Below, one piece after another: positions 1 through 5,940 of a stretch of 5,969 bases of DNA. Position 1 is the stretch's first letter. Every line of letters begins with the position of its first letter. Position numbers and translations under genes: made by a program. The stretch is from Gammaproteobacteria bacterium (GTDB taxonomy: Bacteria; Pseudomonadota; Gammaproteobacteria; UBA6429; Thiohalophilaceae): contig JAUVGM010000166.1 of assembly GCA_030593785.1 (NCBI GenBank), positions 1-5,969 on the forward strand, in the 5' to 3' direction. The notes beneath the pieces were generated by a model, which worked only from the letters and a program-made list of their open reading frames with translations, did no database searches and was not told the DNA's origin.

Positions 1-527
1 CAACTTTTGCTGATACATTTAAAGCTGGGCAGAAAGTATTGGTTATCGGTGATGGGGAAGGTCGAAATGGTGTGTGGCTGGCGGAACAAGGTTGTACCGT
101 TGTTAGTGTTGATTCATCCCCGGTTGGAGTGGAAAAGGCACAAAATCTCGCATCTGAGAAAGGAGTAAAGGTTGATACGATTTGTGCTGATTTAAACGAT
201 TGGGACTGGCCCGAATCAGAGTTTGATTTTGTGGTGATTATTTATGTGCATTTCCCACCTGATGTGCGGGCACTTTTACACGACAAAGTTGTTTCAACCC
301 TTAAGCCTGCTGGTCAACTCATAATGGAAAGCTTCACACCGGATCAGCTTAATTACACTTCAGGTGGCCCACCGGTTCTGGAAATGCTCTATACCGCAGA
401 AATGATGAAGAAAGACTTTAAACTACTTGAAATTCAACAGCTTGAAGAATGTATTACTGAATTAAATGAAGGCAAATACCATTGTGGCGAAGGTGCTGTT
501 GTGAGATTAATCGCAAATAAACAGTAA
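1..527 (+). CDS. SAM-dependent class I methyltransferase, 5'-partial
   Basis: This is the 3' part of a cytosolic class I SAM-dependent methyltransferase of the small TehB-like type. The frame is open to the left edge (codons begin at position 3), so the true start lies upstream; a TTG at 39 falls inside the first core strand and is not a credible start. About 174 residues are visible, and family members are near 200, so roughly 30 are missing. Motif I reads VLVIGDGEGRNG (SAM-binding glycine-rich loop). It is followed by VVSVDSS, the acidic strand-2 end that binds the ribose, then CADLNDWDWP and the strand-4 region FDFVVIIYVHFPP. The later LYTAEMM and GEGAVVRLIA segments fit the conserved C-terminus of this family. 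The substrate is unknown; tellurite resistance is only a family label and should not be assumed. A Fur-controlled promoter separates it from the next gene, so it is probably not part of the iron operon. Confidence 0.88.
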   Translation, partial: TFADTFKAGQKVLVIGDGEGRNGVWLAEQGCTVVSVDSSPVGVEKAQNLASEKGVKVDTICADLNDWDWPESEFDFVVIIYVHFPPDVRALLHDKVVSTLKPAGQLIMESFTPDQLNYTSGGPPVLEMLYTAEMMKKDFKLLEIQQLEECITELNEGKYHCGEGAVVRLIANKQ

Positions 528-541
528 TTTACAAGATCCGC

Positions 542-570
542 TTGATTTTCGTAATGAGAATCATTATCAT
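542..570 (+). promoter_or_regulatory. Sigma70-type promoter of fbpA
   Basis: TTGATT at 542-547 (-35-like) and TATCAT at 565-570 (-10-like, 5 of 6 to consensus) are separated by exactly 17 bp. The Fur box covers the spacer and the -10 element, which is the standard arrangement for iron repression. Transcription would start near 577, leaving a leader of about 35 nt before the fbpA ATG. It is assigned by pattern only. Confidence 0.6.
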
Positions 571-574
571 TACG
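550..574. promoter_or_regulatory. Fur box (ferric uptake regulator operator)
   Basis: The segment 550-568 matches 16 of 19 positions of the classical Fur consensus GATAATGATAATCATTATC. The site sits in a longer palindrome: CGTAATGA at 550-557 and TCATTACG at 567-574 are perfect inverted arms around a 9-bp centre. It overlaps the predicted -10 and lies directly before a ferric-iron-binding protein gene. Fe2+-Fur would therefore block transcription when iron is plentiful. The arms followed by TTTTAC could also form a weak stem-loop at the end of the methyltransferase transcript. Confidence 0.88.
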
Positions 575-612
575 TTTTACTTTAGTTATTAAAATATTCT
601 ACGGAGAGTGGT

Positions 613-1611
613 ATGAAATCAAGCATTACCCTATTTGTTCTTTTCAGTCTTTTTACCAGTTTGTACGCACAAGCTGAGTCATTGGTTGTTTATTCGGGCC
701 GTAAAGATAAATTCATTAAACCGGTCGTTGCAGAATTTACAAAGGAAACGGGCATCAAAGTTCTTTTGCATTCAGGTAGTTCGACGTCTCTTTTAAATAA
801 ACTGAGACTAGAAGGCAGTAATTCAACGGCTGATCTTTATATCAGTAACGATGCGGGCAATCTTGAAAAAGGCAAAGAAATGAAACTGTTTTTACCTGTA
901 TCGGCTGATCTGGTTAAAGGCATTCCTCAAAAACTTCGTGCCTCTGACAATAGCTGGATTGGTTTATCAGCTCGAGCACGTGTTCTGGTGGTAAATACAA
1001 ATGACAAATCGGTTGAGTTTGTAAAATCAGTATTTGATTTGGCTGATCCACGTTTAAAAGGCAAACTTGGTATAACTCATAGTGGTAATGAAAGTTATAT
1101 CGCCGGTGTTACTGTTTATATGGAATCGGTTGGTAAAAAGAAAACACGTGCATGGCTAGCCGGTATGAAAGAAAATGTGGATGGAAAAGTTTTCAACAAA
1201 CACAGCAAAATTGTTAAAGCGGTAGCAAAAGGTAAACGTAGTGTGGGTTTAGTGAATCATTATTATATTTATCGTCATCTGCAGAAACACCCAAAAGCAC
1301 CAATTAAAATTGTATTACCTGATCAAGGTAAAAAAGATATCGGTGTAGCCTGGAATGTTGCCGGTATCGCAATAACAAAGCACACAAAAAATAAAAAAGC
1401 GGCCGAACGTTTCATTGCTTTTGTGACATCTGAAAAAGGTCAGTCGCTTTTTGCAAAAGTGAACAGAGAATATCCTGCTCGAGAAGGCATTGCAGCAGCA
1501 GCGGAAGTACCGAAAGCGGGAAGCTATAAAGTGGCACCTGTTGCAATGCCGGTATTAGGTCAGCAACGAAATGCGACATTAGACTTAATTGAATCTGTAG
1601 GTATGCCGTAA
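613..1611 (+). CDS. fbpA: Ferric iron ABC transporter, periplasmic binding protein (FbpA/FutA family)
   Basis: This encodes the periplasmic Fe3+-binding component of a FbpABC/FutABC-type ABC importer, 332 aa, normal for the family. A Sec signal peptide spans residues 1-21 (K2, hydrophobic 5-18), with likely signal peptidase I cleavage after AQA. The mature protein starts with the typical strand LVVYSGR, whose Tyr27 is a usual iron ligand. Next come ADLYISNDAG (73-82) and the signature WIGLSARARVLVVN (115-128). NHYYIYR (215-221) carries the adjacent tyrosines 217 and 218 that coordinate Fe3+ in this family. ERFIAFVTSEKGQ and REYPAR close the second lobe. The mature chain is lysine-rich, as is common for FbpA. 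The ATG has a good ribosome site, GGAGAG at 603-608. The Fur box upstream indicates induction by iron starvation. The permease gene follows after a repeat element. Iron specificity is inferred from the tyrosines and the Fur site. Names used for close relatives include futA, afuA, hitA and idiA. Confidence 0.93.
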   Translation: MKSSITLFVLFSLFTSLYAQAESLVVYSGRKDKFIKPVVAEFTKETGIKVLLHSGSSTSLLNKLRLEGSNSTADLYISNDAGNLEKGKEMKLFLPVSADLVKGIPQKLRASDNSWIGLSARARVLVVNTNDKSVEFVKSVFDLADPRLKGKLGITHSGNESYIAGVTVYMESVGKKKTRAWLAGMKENVDGKVFNKHSKIVKAVAKGKRSVGLVNHYYIYRHLQKHPKAPIKIVLPDQGKKDIGVAWNVAGIAITKHTKNKKAAERFIAFVTSEKGQSLFAKVNREYPAREGIAAAAEVPKAGSYKVAPVAMPVLGQQRNATLDLIESVGMP

Positions 1612-1618
1612 GCCAGCA

Positions 1619-1821
1619 TGTCATTGCGACGACTGCATGGAGAAGGTGAAATCGCAGATTGAGATGCTAGCTTGGGCTACGCAGGAGAAGTTACCGAGCG
1701 ATAGCGCGGCAATCTTTAGAATAGAGAATATAACTATGAGATTGCCATGGTCATTCCATTCCCTCACCCCAGGAGTACTTCTTCATATTCTTTTCAAGAA
1801 TATTCAGGGCGCGCAATGACA
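1619..1821. repeat. MITE-like palindromic interspersed repeat
   Basis: The stretch between fbpA and fbpB is bounded by perfect 10-bp inverted ends: TGTCATTGCG at 1619-1628 and CGCAATGACA at 1812-1821. Inside is a second perfect inverted pair, GGCAATCT at 1708-1715 and AGATTGCC at 1739-1746. The element thus looks like two head-to-head arms (about 97 and 83 bp) that share their ends but little between. A further small hairpin, ATATTCTT/AAGAATAT, sits at 1785-1803. The end words (GTCATTGCG and GCAATCTC-like) resemble non-coding palindromic repeats scattered through many bacterial genomes, as recalled, not searched. No transposase and no clear target-site duplication are visible. The remaining 1822-1864 is AT-rich and shows nothing more. 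Confidence 0.7.
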
Positions 1822-1864
1822 GTGTTTTCTTAATTTAGTTATAGTTCTGAGTTATCATATAGGC

Positions 1865-3460
1865 ATGGCAACATCTGCAGTATTTCTTGAAAAATTTAAA
1901 ACCCGCGCACCTTCATTGCGCGGGTTTCTTGCTTTATTGGTCGTTTTAATTGCGGCCATCCCTTTGTTGTTTGTCTTTTTCAGTAGTAGTCAGCTTTCAC
2001 TGCAGCAATGGGTTGGGTTGTGGAGTAATCGATTACCCGAGTTATTGTGGAATACGTTAAGTCTTGCAGTACTCGTTGCCATTGGCAGTATGGTTTTAGG
2101 CGTCTCTGCAGCATGGTGGATCACTCGTCGTGACTTTCCAGGCAGGCGTATTGCGATTTGGTTAATGGTTTTACCTTTAACTATCCCGACGTATGTTTTT
2201 GCACATATCTATACCATTATGCTGGAAGATGATGGTTGGTTAGGTCAGTTATGGTTAGCAATATTCCCTGGAACGGCTATTCCTGAAATATTTAATATCT
2301 TTGGTGTAACGTTGATTCTGGTGTTAGCAGGTTTCTCGTATGTCTTTTTGCTGGTGCGAGATGCATTAAGTCGTTCCCAGCAAGATATTGAAGAAGCAGC
2401 AAGAATTCATGGTGCAACACCCTGGGAGGTATTCTGGCGTATTAATTTGCCGATGTTACGTCCTGCGATTGCAGCAGGCATTGCGCTCGTTGTCTTGCAT
2501 GTTTTGTCAGATTTTGGCGCAGTCAGTATGTTGCGCTATCAAACGTTCACCTTAAGTATTTATTTACAAATGAGCAGTCGTTTTGATTACCAGGCTGCGG
2601 CTGGCTTGAGTTTAGTCTTGGTAACATTAAGTTTGACCTTCATGGTACTGGAACGTTTTTTCCGTAATCGCCAGCGTTATTATGGCAGCGGTCAATCAAA
2701 GAAAATTACCGCGCAAAAGGCGACTCTTTTTGAAACAGTAGCAATTTGGTTTTGGTTGGGGTTAATCGCGATCTTCGCCTTTTTATTGCCTATCGCATGG
2801 ATGTTAAGTTGGAGCTGGGAAGCCTGGCAGCAAAACTTAATTGATTCAGAATTTTGGGGTTATGTCAGTAATTCATTAACCGTAAGTGCCCTGGCTGCAA
2901 CCTTAACGGTGGTCGCTGCATTGCCGGTTGCTTTGTATCATGCCCGTGAACGCAGTGCTGTGAGTCAGGGATTTCTCTATTTATCCAGTATGGGATTTGT
3001 TTTACCCGGGCCGGTCATTGCTTTGGGTATCCTTAGTTTTGTCATCGCAACCATGCCGGCAATCTATGGCGGAATGACGGTTTTGGCTTTGGCGATGATG
3101 GTGCGATTTTTACCCTTATCCATTCAGGCTCAAGAATCCGCGGTGCAACAACTTACCCCGTCCATTGAGCAAGCCGCACGTAGCTTGGGTGCGAACTGGT
3201 ACGAGAATTTACGCCGTGTGATTTTGCCTATGCTGAAAGGGGGCATGGCAACCGCATGGGTACTCGTTTTTATTGATACCTTAAAAGAATTACCCGCCAC
3301 ATTATTATTAAGACCTACTGGTTTTGATACCTTGCCGGTACGCATCTGGATTGAAGCCAGTGAAGAAATGCTGGAGCTGGCTGCGCCTGCCTCATTGATG
3401 CTGGTCGTGGGAACACTACCTGTACTCTGGTTTCTGATGCGTGAAAAATCAGAGAAATGA
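1865..3460 (+). CDS. fbpB: Ferric iron ABC transporter, fused two-domain permease (FbpB family)
   Basis: This is the inner-membrane permease of the iron importer, 531 aa, made of two tandem MetI-like domains of about six helices each. Likely membrane segments are near residues 19-40, 61-86, 96-118, 145-165, 200-222 and 245-264, then 289-315, 334-358, 370-395, 401-418, 458-480 and 506-525. Each half has the cytoplasmic EAA loop that docks the ATPase: EEAARIHGATP...INLP (176-196) and EQAARSLGAN...VILP (435-455). The C-terminal KELPATLLLRPTGFDTL (474-490) is characteristic of Fbp/Fut/Sfu permeases. The ATG at 1865 is the only ATG/GTG between the upstream in-frame stop (1817-1819) and TM1. Its ribosome site is poor: only AGG one base before the ATG. 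It probably shares the Fur-controlled transcript with fbpA across 253 bp containing a repeat. No ATPase gene (fbpC) follows, so that subunit must be elsewhere. Synonyms are futB, afuB and sfuB. Confidence 0.93.
   Translation: MATSAVFLEKFKTRAPSLRGFLALLVVLIAAIPLLFVFFSSSQLSLQQWVGLWSNRLPELLWNTLSLAVLVAIGSMVLGVSAAWWITRRDFPGRRIAIWLMVLPLTIPTYVFAHIYTIMLEDDGWLGQLWLAIFPGTAIPEIFNIFGVTLILVLAGFSYVFLLVRDALSRSQQDIEEAARIHGATPWEVFWRINLPMLRPAIAAGIALVVLHVLSDFGAVSMLRYQTFTLSIYLQMSSRFDYQAAAGLSLVLVTLSLTFMVLERFFRNRQRYYGSGQSKKITAQKATLFETVAIWFWLGLIAIFAFLLPIAWMLSWSWEAWQQNLIDSEFWGYVSNSLTVSALAATLTVVAALPVALYHARERSAVSQGFLYLSSMGFVLPGPVIALGILSFVIATMPAIYGGMTVLALAMMVRFLPLSIQAQESAVQQLTPSIEQAARSLGANWYENLRRVILPMLKGGMATAWVLVFIDTLKELPATLLLRPTGFDTLPVRIWIEASEEMLELAAPASLMLVVGTLPVLWFLMREKSEK
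1899..1939 (+). terminator. Terminator-like GC-rich hairpin inside the start of fbpB
   Basis: AAACCCGCGCA at 1899-1909 and TGCGCGGGTTT at 1917-1927 form a perfect 11-bp inverted repeat with a 7-nt loop. It is followed by a T-rich stretch (CTTGCTTTATTG) that is interrupted and weaker than a classic U-tract. It lies within codons 12-21 of fbpB, before the first membrane helix. It has the form of an intrinsic terminator or attenuator that could lower permease expression relative to the binding protein. It could instead be an mRNA-stabilising or processing stem, or a coincidence of Arg/Gly/Pro codons. Confidence 0.4.
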
Positions 3461-3483
3461 GTCGGAATATTTCTGATTTTCAC
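3441..3483 (+). terminator. Imperfect stem-loop over the fbpB stop codon, possible terminator
   Basis: GTGAAAAATCAGAGAAAT (3441-3458) can pair with ATTTCTGATTTTCAC (3469-3483), giving about 15 A/T-rich pairs with two small bulges and a 10-nt loop. The fbpB TGA stop (3458-3460) sits at its tip. T-rich sequence follows (TCGTTTTGGCTGGTTTTG), but there is no clean U-tract. It may end the iron-transporter transcript before the glycine riboswitch. Confidence 0.4.
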
Positions 3484-3516
3484 TCGTTTTGGCTGGTTTT
3501 GTACGGGACACCCACG

Positions 3517-3522
3517 TAAAAT
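3517..3522 (+). promoter_or_regulatory. Candidate -10 element for the riboswitch operon
   Basis: TAAAAT (5 of 6 to the sigma70 -10 consensus) lies about 20 bp before the first riboswitch stem, which would place transcription start near 3529. No convincing -35 hexamer sits at the correct distance. A promoter is needed between fbpB and position 3540 unless the operon is read through from upstream, and this is the best candidate seen. Confidence 0.35.
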
Positions 3523-3539
3523 ACCCCTCTCGATTTAAA

Positions 3540-3735
3540 CCCTAGTGGGAGAGATTCTCAGCTTATTGTTAAGTATGAGAACGCCGAAGGCGCAACCCGT
3601 CCGGAAACGCTCAGGCAAAAGGACTACTGGGAAGGAATAGTTTTAAATTCCGAATCGACTCTGGAGAGTGATGCTAATCCTGTATTAGAAACATCCGCCG
3701 AAGGGGCTAAGCTCTCAGGTTAAAGGACAGAGGGG
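3540..3735 (+). promoter_or_regulatory. Tandem glycine riboswitch (two aptamers)
   Basis: Two glycine aptamers lie in series upstream of glycine-cleavage genes. Aptamer 1 spans about 3540-3631. P1 is closed by CCC at 3540-3542 and GGG at 3629-3631. It contains GGGAGAGA (3547-3554), the arm TTCTCA/TGAGAA (3555-3560 with 3576-3581), GCCGAAGG (3583-3590) and the conserved CTCAGGCAAAAGGAC (3610-3624). A purine/AT linker of about 26 nt follows. Aptamer 2 spans about 3658-3733. CTCTG (3659-3663) pairs with CAGAG (3728-3732). It has GGAGAG (3663-3668), a stem of GATG/CATC plus CTAAT/ATTAG (3670-3695), GCCGAAGG (3697-3704) and CTCTCAGGTTAAAGGAC (3712-3728). These repeated GCCGAAGG and CTCAGG-AAAGGAC blocks are the hallmark of the class. 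The 3' strand of P1 abuts the terminator at 3733, so glycine binding most likely governs readthrough. An ON switch is expected for glycine catabolism genes, but the competing antiterminator was not resolved. Confidence 0.95.
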
Positions 3736-3784
3736 CGACATAAGATTAGTTTCTGACTTATTTTATGTCGCCCTTTTTTTATTT
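3733..3784 (+). terminator. Intrinsic terminator, expression platform of the glycine riboswitch
   Basis: GGGCGACATAA (3733-3743) and TTATGTCGCCC (3763-3773) form a perfect 11-bp stem, with TAAG/CTTA able to extend pairing inward. Seven T residues (3774-3780) and then ATTT follow directly. The stem begins one base after aptamer 2 P1 ends, and the T-tract could also pair weakly with the AG-rich P1 strand. This makes it the likely glycine-dependent switch element before lipA. Confidence 0.92.
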
Positions 3785-3809
3785 AACGAACCGGTAACAG
3801 AGTAATCTC

Positions 3810-4748
3810 ATGAGTAAAGAGCCTTCACCTACTAGCATAAGAATCCCCGTTTTCGATCACTCGGCTGAACCCAATGCCAGTCGTATGCCGATGTGGATCC
3901 GTCAACCTTTAGGCTCGAATAAATTCTCTGAAACTGCAAAAGCAATTCATTCCAATAGTTTAAATACAGTTTGCGAACAAGCGTCTTGCCCAAACCGTGG
4001 AGAATGCTGGTCGCACGGCACGGCTACTTTCATGCTACTCGGTGATACTTGTACCCGCGCCTGTGCTTTTTGTAATGTGATCACTGGCAAACCAACCTGG
4101 TTTGATGATGAAGAACCAGAGCGTATTGCGAATGCAGTAAAAGAAATGGGTTTAGATTATATCGTGCTCACTTCAGTCAATCGTGATGATATGCCAGATG
4201 GTGGTGCTAAAATTTTTGCCGATACCATAACTGCCTTAAGAAAAAATAAATCCGATATTGGTCTTGAATTATTAACACCAGATTTTAACCGTTGCCAGGA
4301 AGAAGCGGTTGAGATCATTATGTCTCAACTTAACCAGGTTAAAGACGAGAATGTTGAAGTGCAAATGGTGTGGGGACACAACGTTGAAACGATTCCTAAT
4401 TTTTACAAAACAGTACGTAAAGGTTCAAGCTACGAACGTTCATTAAAAATGCTTGAACTTGCAGTGCAACAAGAAGGTATTGAAGCCAAGTCCGCTATCA
4501 TGATGGGCATGGGTGAAACAGAAGCTCAAGTGACAGAAGTATTAAAAGATTTACGTAGTGTTGGTGTACAACGTATTGCAATGGGACAGTACTTACGCCC
4601 AACCCGTTATCACTTGCCAGTTAAAGAATATGTTGCATTAGAGCAATTTGAAGAATATGAAAAAATTGCAAAGAGTTTAGGTTTTACATGGGCGAAGTCG
4701 GGGCCAATGGTGCGCTCCTCATACCACGCAGAAGAAATTCAAAAATAA
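3810..4748 (+). CDS. lipA: Lipoyl synthase, divergent LipA, first gene of glycine-cleavage operon
   Basis: Lipoyl synthase is a radical-SAM enzyme that inserts two sulfurs into an octanoyl chain on a carrier such as GcvH, giving the lipoyl cofactor. All six cluster cysteines are present: the auxiliary cluster motif CEQASCPNRGEC (C55, C60, C66) and the radical-SAM motif CTRACAFC (C81, C85, C88). Other family marks are GTATFMLLGDTC before the radical-SAM cysteines, TSVNRDD, MGMGETE (232-238), GQYLRPTRYHLPV and the C-terminal RSSYHAE (302-308), whose serine ligates the auxiliary cluster. At 312 aa it has near-normal length. It is odd in the middle: the usual PPDVFNHN-type segment reads QMVWGHN (185-191), preceded by roughly ten extra residues (about 171-184). 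It is followed 20 bp later by gcvT and preceded by the glycine riboswitch. A dedicated paralogue for GcvH is a reasonable inference. The ribosome site is weak (AGAG at 3799-3802). Confidence 0.92.
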   Translation: MSKEPSPTSIRIPVFDHSAEPNASRMPMWIRQPLGSNKFSETAKAIHSNSLNTVCEQASCPNRGECWSHGTATFMLLGDTCTRACAFCNVITGKPTWFDDEEPERIANAVKEMGLDYIVLTSVNRDDMPDGGAKIFADTITALRKNKSDIGLELLTPDFNRCQEEAVEIIMSQLNQVKDENVEVQMVWGHNVETIPNFYKTVRKGSSYERSLKMLELAVQQEGIEAKSAIMMGMGETEAQVTEVLKDLRSVGVQRIAMGQYLRPTRYHLPVKEYVALEQFEEYEKIAKSLGFTWAKSGPMVRSSYHAEEIQK

Positions 4749-4768
4749 TTTAAAAAGTGAATAAAAAT

Positions 4769-5851
4769 ATGAAAGAAACACCACTACATGATTTACACGT
4801 TTCATTAAATGCACGCATGGTTGATTTTGGCGGTTGGGATATGCCGATCAATTATGGCTCACAAATTGATGAGCATCATTTTATTCGTCAAGACGCGGGT
4901 ATGTTTGATGTTTCTCATATGACAATTGTTGATATGAAAGGTGACAACGTAAAAGCCTTTTTGCAAAAGTTATTAGCTAATGATGTTGCCAAGTTAAAAG
5001 ATGCCGGTAAAGCGCTTTACTCTTGCATGTTAAATGAAGAGGGTGGTGTTATTGATGATTTGATTACGTATTACATTAACGATACGTTTTATCGCACAGT
5101 GGTAAACGCATCAACACGTGAAAAAGATTTAGCGTGGATCAACAAACAAGCCGAAAGCTTTGGTGTTGAAGTAACTGAGCGTGATGATTACGCGATGATC
5201 GCAGTGCAAGGCCCTAATGCTAGAGCTAAAGCGCACAAAGCATTAGGCGATGATGCAGAAGAAAAGCTTAACGACATGGCTCCGTTCTTTATTCGTGACT
5301 ACAATGATTTATCAGTCGCACGTACGGGTTATACCGGTGAAGATGGTTATGAAATTATGGTGCCGAACAAAGACGCTTCTGCATTATGGACGCGTTTACT
5401 TGAAGAAGAAGTTAAACCTTGTGGTTTAGGTGCGCGTGATACGTTGCGTTTAGAAGCAGGAATGAATTTATACGGTAGCGATATGGATGAAACTATTTCA
5501 CCATTGGAAGCCGGTTTAAACTGGACCGTTGCCTGGAAACCGGAAGATCGTGATTTCATTGGTCGTGCAGCAATCACTAAGCAAAAAGAAGCTGGCGTTA
5601 AAAATAAATTAGTGGGTTTAGTATTAGCAGGCAAAGGTGTTATTAGAAATCATCAAAAAGTAATCGTTGAAGGTTTTGCTGATGGTGAAGTAACAAGTGG
5701 TAGTTTTTCTCCAACATTAAGTCAGGCAATTGCATTTGCACGTGTACCAACTGAAACAGGTGACAAATGCAAAATTGAGATGCGTGGCAAACTGCTTGAT
5801 GCACGAGTGGTTAAGCCACCATTCGTTCGCAATGGCAAATCTTGTCTTTGA
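4769..5851 (+). CDS. gcvT: Glycine cleavage system T protein (aminomethyltransferase)
   Basis: GcvT takes the aminomethyl group from lipoylated GcvH, transfers the one-carbon unit to tetrahydrofolate and releases ammonia. The product is 360 aa from this ATG, matching the usual length of about 360-365. The N-terminus, KETPLHDLH...ARMVDFGGWDMPINYGSQIDEHH, and then FDVSHMTIVD are classic. GGVIDDL (residues 92-98) carries the aspartate region needed for folate binding and catalysis. NASTREKD, GYTGEDGYE (187-195) and GLGARDTLRLEAGMNLYG complete the folate-binding fold, and the C-terminal barrel ends in a KPPFVR motif. The ATG at 4769 is preferred over an in-frame GTG at 4757: homologues begin at this methionine, and a weak AAGTGA at 4755-4760 is correctly spaced only for the ATG. 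The gene lies 20 bp after lipA and 89 bp before gcvH, in the glycine-controlled operon. GcvP would be expected downstream. Confidence 0.97.
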   Translation: MKETPLHDLHVSLNARMVDFGGWDMPINYGSQIDEHHFIRQDAGMFDVSHMTIVDMKGDNVKAFLQKLLANDVAKLKDAGKALYSCMLNEEGGVIDDLITYYINDTFYRTVVNASTREKDLAWINKQAESFGVEVTERDDYAMIAVQGPNARAKAHKALGDDAEEKLNDMAPFFIRDYNDLSVARTGYTGEDGYEIMVPNKDASALWTRLLEEEVKPCGLGARDTLRLEAGMNLYGSDMDETISPLEAGLNWTVAWKPEDRDFIGRAAITKQKEAGVKNKLVGLVLAGKGVIRNHQKVIVEGFADGEVTSGSFSPTLSQAIAFARVPTETGDKCKIEMRGKLLDARVVKPPFVRNGKSCL

Positions 5852-5940
5852 GAACATGCACGAATAGTGAGAAGCAAGCTCTCAATTAAAAATAGAATTT
5901 AATAAATTAAAATTTTTGAAGTTTCAAAGAGGATAAAAAA

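Noticed and set aside
1412..1624. Reverse-strand open frame antisense to the end of fbpA
   Set aside because: It overlaps a well-supported gene, has no recognisable domain and no clear ribosome site.
1637..1819. Open frame of 60 codons between fbpA and fbpB
   Set aside because: It lies wholly within the palindromic repeat and ends inside the right terminal repeat. The peptide resembles no family, so it is most likely fortuitous.
1830..1864. Separate promoter for fbpB (TATCAT at 1853-1858)
   Set aside because: It sits only a few bases before the ATG and has no matching -35 element.
3130..3483. Reverse-strand open frame antisense to the end of fbpB
   Set aside because: It is a low-complexity Ser/Thr-rich shadow of the permease coding frame with no family resemblance.
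4757..4768. Upstream GTG start for gcvT
   Set aside because: It would add four residues not typical of GcvT and has no ribosome site. The ATG at 4769 matches the family N-terminus.
5347..5634. Reverse-strand open frame antisense to gcvT
   Set aside because: It is a shadow of the strongly conserved gcvT frame and has no support of its own.
5868..5884. Small inverted repeat TGAGA/TCTCA between gcvT and gcvH as a terminator
   Set aside because: It has only five pairs and no T-tract follows, so it is too weak to call.
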